Source of the DNA: JAICLK01 sp036489905
GTDB lineage: Bacteria; Patescibacteriota; Saccharimonadia; Saccharimonadales; UBA4665
DNA: 7,953 bases
Assembly (NCBI GenBank): GCA_036489905.1
Contig: DASXEX010000009.1
Location: 1-7,953 of the forward strand
Reading direction: 5' to 3'
In this document: piece by piece, positions 5,728-7,953 of the stretch
How the letters are laid out: each line of letters opens with the position of its first letter
How positions within the stretch are numbered: position 1 is the stretch's first letter
Position numbers and translations under genes: made by a program
The notes under the pieces: model-generated
What the model was told of the DNA's origin: nothing
What the model saw: the letters and a program-made list of their open reading frames with translations, nothing else
The model's database searches: none

Positions 5728-6243
5728 ATGCTGCAATTGAGCAACGCAATCATCAACCGGCCGGTACTGAGTCTGCGTACCGGCACGGCCATCGCGACCG
5801 CCGTGGCGCCGATTGTTAATCCAAACAATCTGAAAATCGAGGGCTTTTACTGCAACGACCGCTCCAACAAACAGCATCTTGTGCTGCTGTACCAGGACAT
5901 CCGCGATGTCATCGCGCAAGGTCTTGTGGTGAATGACCACGATGTTTTGAGCGAACCGGGCGAGCTGGTGCGGCTCAAAGACATCATCAAACTCAACTTC
6001 GAACTCCTCGGCAAGCCGGTCGAAACCGTGGACAAACAAAAAGTCGGCAAGGTCACCGACTTCGCCACCGAAGTCACGACCATGTACATCCAAAAACTAT
6101 ACGTTTCACAGCCAATTTATAAGAGCCTGGCCGGCGGCAGTTTGAGCGTCGACCGCACGCAAATCAACGAAATCACGAACCGCCGCATCATCATCAACGA
6201 CCTGCATGGCAAAGTCCCGGCTCACGCCGGCGCAATGGCGTAG
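5728..6243 (+). CDS. PRC-barrel domain protein
   Basis: A 171-residue soluble protein resembling two PRC-barrel units. The first (about 1-80) contains NRPVLSLRTGTAIATAVAPIV, ending in a QDIRDV segment. The second (about 84-150) contains GKPVETVDKQKVGKVTDF and an element like INEITNRRIIIND. PRC-barrels are small beta-barrels in RimM, photosynthetic reaction-centre H subunits and many poorly known bacterial proteins; the partner here is unknown. The ATG at 5728 is preferred to an in-frame ATG upstream at 5539, because it follows a -10 box at leaderless spacing and keeps the gene off tsaE. It is divergent from tsaE and is followed 41 bases later by the Nudix gene. No signal peptide or membrane segment is seen. 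Confidence 0.8.
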   Translation: MLQLSNAIINRPVLSLRTGTAIATAVAPIVNPNNLKIEGFYCNDRSNKQHLVLLYQDIRDVIAQGLVVNDHDVLSEPGELVRLKDIIKLNFELLGKPVETVDKQKVGKVTDFATEVTTMYIQKLYVSQPIYKSLAGGSLSVDRTQINEITNRRIIINDLHGKVPAHAGAMA

Positions 6244-6269
6244 CAAAGTTAGAAAAACGGAGTAGACCC

Positions 6270-6284
6270 TGCTATCATTGCGGC
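6270..6284 (+). promoter_or_regulatory. Extended -10 box for a leaderless Nudix transcript
   Basis: TGC TATCAT (6270-6278), then TGCGGC, then the ATG at 6285: six bases between hexamer and start codon, with a TGn extension. +1 would be the A of the ATG. Confidence 0.5.
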
Positions 6285-6809
6285 ATGAACGAAAACGATG
6301 AGATTTTGGACTTGGTGGATATAGATGACAACGTCGTTGGGACTGTCCGTCGCGGCGACATGGTAAAGCTTAAGTATAGACATCCGAACGGCTATGCAAG
6401 ATTTGCAGTTGCGTTTCTTATCAACACACAAGGACTCATCTGGGTCCCGAAGCGAAGCCTACACAAGTCCATCGCACCAGGGGGGCTTGACTTCAGCGTT
6501 GCGGAACATGTGCTCGCGGGCGAATCGTACGCCCATGCCATCCAGCGAGCATTCCGAGAAGAGGCGGAGCTGAACGTTGATGTGTCTCGGCTTCAGGTCC
6601 TAGGTAAACTTGCACCCTCTCAAGCTAAACCATCATACGAAGCACTGCTAGTCTACAGGGATTACGCCGGCGGCAATCCAAATTACAGCAAAGAGGAGTT
6701 TACCAACGGAGAGTGGATTGCACCCAAGACACTCATGGGCATGCTTCAGGCGGGCGTAGCGGCAAAATCTGCAATATTGCCTGCACTCAGACTATTACTA
6801 GGTTCTTGA
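6285..6809 (+). CDS. Nudix hydrolase, IPP-isomerase-like type, degenerate box
   Basis: A 174-residue Nudix-fold protein. LDLVDIDDNVVGTVRRGDM (8-26) and a PGGLDFSVAEHVLAGESY segment (65-82) resemble the YfcD/isopentenyl-diphosphate-isomerase-like group. The Nudix box (GX5EX7REUXEEXGU) aligns at 74-96, but the first Gly is Glu74, the first Glu of REUXEE is Ala89 and the later Gly is Glu95; Glu80, Arg88, Glu92 and Glu93 remain. The metal site is therefore altered and substrate hydrolysis is uncertain. Codon use seems to lean to AGA and CTA more than in the core genes, a visual impression compatible with transfer. The stop TGA lies inside a small hairpin. The fold is fairly certain, the substrate unknown. 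Confidence 0.82.
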   Translation: MNENDEILDLVDIDDNVVGTVRRGDMVKLKYRHPNGYARFAVAFLINTQGLIWVPKRSLHKSIAPGGLDFSVAEHVLAGESYAHAIQRAFREEAELNVDVSRLQVLGKLAPSQAKPSYEALLVYRDYAGGNPNYSKEEFTNGEWIAPKTLMGMLQAGVAAKSAILPALRLLLGS

Positions 6810-6926
6810 AGAACCATCATCTTGCATGACAAATTTAATAGCGGCATAGCTGAAGCCTTAGCGGGCGAGGTATTGCATTAATTTTAATTTGTCTGAGTAG
6901 CGGATATGATGACTTGGGAAGCATAG
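6798..6926 (-). pseudogene. RecX-like C-terminal remnant
   Basis: On the minus strand, from about 6904, the frame reads HIRYSDKLKLMQYLAR, then TAA (6860-6858), then GFSYAAIKFVMQDD, and ends at TAG (6800-6798). With Gln or Arg at the stop this gives YLARxGFSYxxIK, the C-terminal helical repeat of RecX regulators (typically LxRRGFSxxxI). No start or N-terminal part is found, and the stop is in-frame. It overlaps the Nudix 3' end by 12 bases on the other strand. The match is from memory of the family; the short length keeps confidence moderate. Confidence 0.5.
6801..6815 (+). repeat. Hairpin over the Nudix stop codon
   Basis: GGTTCTTGAAGAACC is a perfect inverted repeat with arms of seven around one G; realistically the stem is five pairs with a five-base loop. 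It includes the TGA stop. No T tract follows, so it is at best a weak terminator. Confidence 0.35.
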
Positions 6927-6947
6927 CAACTGCCTGCAGCCTTTCGT

Positions 6948-6959
6948 TATAATAAAAAG
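6948..6959 (+). promoter_or_regulatory. TATAAT box of the broken PLD gene, leaderless spacing
   Basis: A perfect TATAAT (6948-6953), then AAAAAG, then GTG at 6960. Spacing is again exactly six bases, and it supports GTG as the original start codon. Confidence 0.5.
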
Positions 6960-7196
6960 GTGATTAACAATACTCGCAAAACTTATTTTTCCCCGCAAGA
7001 TGACACGCTCAAAGCTTTTCTGGATTTTATCGGCACAGCGAAGAAGAAAATCCGCATCGCCGACTAATCGTTTAACTTGGAGCCGCTTGTCGATTTATTG
7101 ATCAAGAAACACCGAAAAGGCGTGAGCGTGCGACTGGTGCTCGACAAAAGTCAGTCGACAGGCGAGTCCGAAAAACCGGCCACGGCTATAGTATAA
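6960..7196 (+). pseudogene. Phospholipase D-like (Nuc-type) protein, broken by TAA and truncated
   Basis: From GTG at 6960 the frame encodes TYFSPQDDTLKAFLDFIG then TAKKKIRIAD, a TAA at 7065-7067, then SFNLEPLVDLLIKKHRKG, VSVRLVLDKSQSTGESEKP and a stop at 7194-7196. Replacing the TAA with a Tyr codon restores YSFNLEPL, the usual core of PLD-like nucleases (SPxxxx...IRIAxYSFxxxxLxxxLxxAxxRGVxVRLVLD). The HxKx4D catalytic motif should follow but is absent, because the sequence passes into AT-rich DNA at about 7185. Both a one-base nonsense change and a 3' deletion have therefore hit the gene, while its -10 box survives. PLD-like proteins act as nucleases or phosphodiesterases; this copy cannot be active. 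Confidence 0.8.
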
Positions 7197-7208
7197 CGTG
7201 ATACTATA
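7187..7208. repeat. AT-rich palindrome at the break of the PLD gene
   Basis: TATAGTAT, six bases (AACGTG), ATACTATA: a perfect 8-bp inverted repeat, followed by the AT-rich run TATGGTATTATATATATTAA. It marks where PLD homology ends and lies about 40 bases outside the IS30-type element. It could be an old insertion or recombination scar. Confidence 0.5.
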
Positions 7209-7249
7209 TGGTATTATATATATTAAATGATACACCCCACTCGCAGCCC

Positions 7250-7560
7250 TCAAGCGGGACACTCAGCGGCCTGCGGTGACTGACCAGCCATGAGGGCTCG
7301 GTCAATGAAGGTTTGCAAGTCCTGATTTACCACAATCTTCTTACCCTGAAACTTGGCGGCCCGCCTGCGGGCATAAGCTTTGGGGTGAGCCTTGGCAGCG
7401 ACGTACTCGTCGTTGATCTGGTTGCGTTTGAGCTCGTTGCTGATGGTCGTTTTTCCGCGACCGAGCATACGGGCAATGGCCCTGACGCCGTAGCCTTTAT
7501 CAGTCAGCTCCTGTATTTCATTCCGTTCATGCTTGGTAAGATGAGTGTAATTTTTTTCAT
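7250..7560 (-). pseudogene. IS30-family transposase, N-terminal fragment
   Basis: The minus-strand frame reads NYTHLTKHERNEIQELTDKG then YGVRAIARMLGRGKTTISNE and LKRN, the N-terminal helix-turn-helix of IS30 transposases (YxHLTxxERxxIxxL...IAxxLGRxxSTISRELKRN). It continues with EYVAAKAHPKAYARRR and stops at GQSPQAAECPA. The DDE catalytic domain is missing. The natural start appears to be ATG at 7560-7558, but a run of seven A (7557-7551) puts it one base out of frame; eight A would give MKKNYTHLT. This is either a frameshift mutation or a site for transcriptional slippage. A shorter in-frame ATG at 7468 would skip the first helices. Confidence 0.8.
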
Positions 7561-7624
7561 ACTCTCACCGTACACGGATGCATGCTGCTAGCCATGAGCA
7601 ATATCCGGAAAGTGTCCCGCTTCA
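7250..7624 (-). mobile_element. Miniature, internally deleted IS30-family element
   Basis: The ends TCAAGCGGGACACT (7250-7263) and AGTGTCCCGCTTCA (7611-7624) are inverted repeats matching at 13 of 14 positions. Between them is the N-terminal third of an IS30-type transposase, starting about 50 bases inside one end as expected. Its frame runs straight into the other inverted end, which supplies its last residues and stop. The element thus seems to have lost the catalytic part of the gene while keeping both ends, and could be moved only by a related transposase acting in trans. No clear target duplication is seen. Exact outer limits could differ by a few bases. Confidence 0.6.
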
Positions 7625-7668
7625 AAACCGCATTTCGTAAAGCTGCTGTCCCGCTTCATTTCCGCATT
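7613..7668. repeat. Direct repeat at the outer end of the IS30-type element
   Basis: Minus-strand unit AATGCGG-NNN-TGAAGCGGGACA occurs twice, 34 bases apart: at 7634-7613 (spacer TTT) and 7668-7647 (spacer AAA). Nineteen of 22 bases match, with differences only in the three central bases. The inner copy forms the element's inverted end. The outer copy may be a second transposase-binding site or the end of an earlier insertion. Confidence 0.6.
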
Positions 7669-7788
7669 CGGGCACTCGGACGCGTTCCACCGGCAGAAGT
7701 ATTAAACTATGCCCGTGAACTGACCGTCCTTCCCGAAACTATACCCTCACCCGGGCGACCCATACCGCGACTTATGGGTGGGGACTAA
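7659..7788 (+). pseudogene. Possible C-terminal remnant of an IS3/IS481-type integrase
   Basis: If one G in 7670-7672 is dropped, the plus strand reads PHSALGRVPPAEV, very like the RPHSALGG-TPAEV element near the C-terminus of IS3/IS481 transposases. The frame continues with LNYARELTVLPE to TAA at 7786-7788. No upstream DDE residues are visible and the match depends on a frameshift, so it may be chance. Confidence 0.3.
7758..7779. repeat. Hairpin-forming inverted repeat
   Basis: ACCCATA, eight bases, TATGGGT gives a perfect 7-bp stem between the possible integrase remnant and the partial gene at the right edge. No T tract follows on either strand. Function unknown. Confidence 0.4.
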
Positions 7789-7823
7789 CTGCACTCGCGG
7801 AATTACTAACTCAATAACTCACC

Positions 7824-7953
7824 TTACGCAAAACCTCCAGCCTCTTTGAGCGCCTGAAGCTCCCCCATGCTGGCTTGCTGCGCTTTCAGGTATAGCTTTG
7901 CCTTTAGGGCGAAGTGGTTCAGGTTGCTTGCTCTCGCCAGTCGCTCCAGCTTG
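7824..7953 (-). CDS. C-terminal end of an unidentified protein (partial)
   Basis: A minus-strand frame enters from the right edge and encodes 42 residues before TAA (7826-7824). It starts KLERLARASNLNHFALKAKL and ends YLKAQQASMGELQALKEAGGF-Ala. The composition is a regular amphipathic helix pattern with repeated Ala/Leu/Lys, as in a natural helical C-terminus and unlike the Arg/Ser-rich shadow frames of this window. I do not recognise the family; a DNA-processing or mobile-element protein would fit the setting, but nothing in the visible part shows it. The 5' part lies outside the window. Confidence 0.6.
   Translation of the reverse strand, partial: KLERLARASNLNHFALKAKLYLKAQQASMGELQALKEAGGFA

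Noticed and set aside
7582..7788. 68-codon plus-strand frame as an intact small gene
   Set aside because: It starts inside the IS30-type element and crosses its inverted end; only its later part resembles anything, and that needs a frameshift.
1..7953. CRISPR array, tRNA, rRNA or tmRNA
   Set aside because: No regularly spaced repeats and no cloverleaf-like segments were found; the direct repeats at 7613-7668 have only two copies.

Overview
The window looks like chromosomal DNA of a small-genome bacterium, most probably from the Candidate Phyla Radiation/Patescibacteria (Saccharibacteria-like). That assignment is an inference. It rests on the very short TsaB, the compact spacing, the housekeeping set (TsaE, TsaB, RNase Y, YmdB, a PRC-barrel protein) and the near absence of Shine-Dalgarno sites. 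TGA serves as a stop (MNT gene, Nudix gene), so the UGA-glycine code of Gracilibacteria and Absconditabacteria does not apply.

Region 1 (1-960) is a decayed border. The plus-strand 3' end of a probable transposase runs in from the left and stops 10 bases from the stop of a convergent aldo/keto reductase gene that lacks its C-terminus. Behind the reductase (829-952) lies an orphan second copy of the 3' end of ymdB.

Region 2 (962-5660, minus strand) is the conserved core: tsaE-tsaB (tRNA t6A synthesis), then rny (RNase Y) with a clear sigma70-type promoter, a leader of about 140 nt and a Shine-Dalgarno site, then a HAD hydrolase and ymdB. After ymdB comes a MNT nucleotidyltransferase/HEPN toxin-antitoxin pair. 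This pair sits exactly between the functional 3' end of ymdB and the orphan copy, which suggests a cassette that entered at the 3' end of ymdB and supplied a replacement end.

Region 3 (5728-6809, plus strand) holds a PRC-barrel protein, divergent from tsaE, and a Nudix hydrolase with a degenerate Nudix box.

Region 4 (6798-7953) is a graveyard. It contains a RecX-like C-terminal remnant with an in-frame stop, a phospholipase-D-like gene broken by TAA and cut off early, AT-rich palindromic DNA, a 375-bp internally deleted IS30-type element with matching inverted ends, a possible integrase C-terminal remnant, and the 3' end of an unidentified minus-strand gene.

A common signal links many of these genes. 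For five of them (MNT, ymdB, PRC-barrel, Nudix, broken PLD gene) a TATAAT-like hexamer ends exactly 6 bases before the start codon, so transcription would begin on the first base of the gene. Two more come within 1-2 bases. The long-leader gene rny is the one with an obvious Shine-Dalgarno site. This points to routine leaderless transcription.
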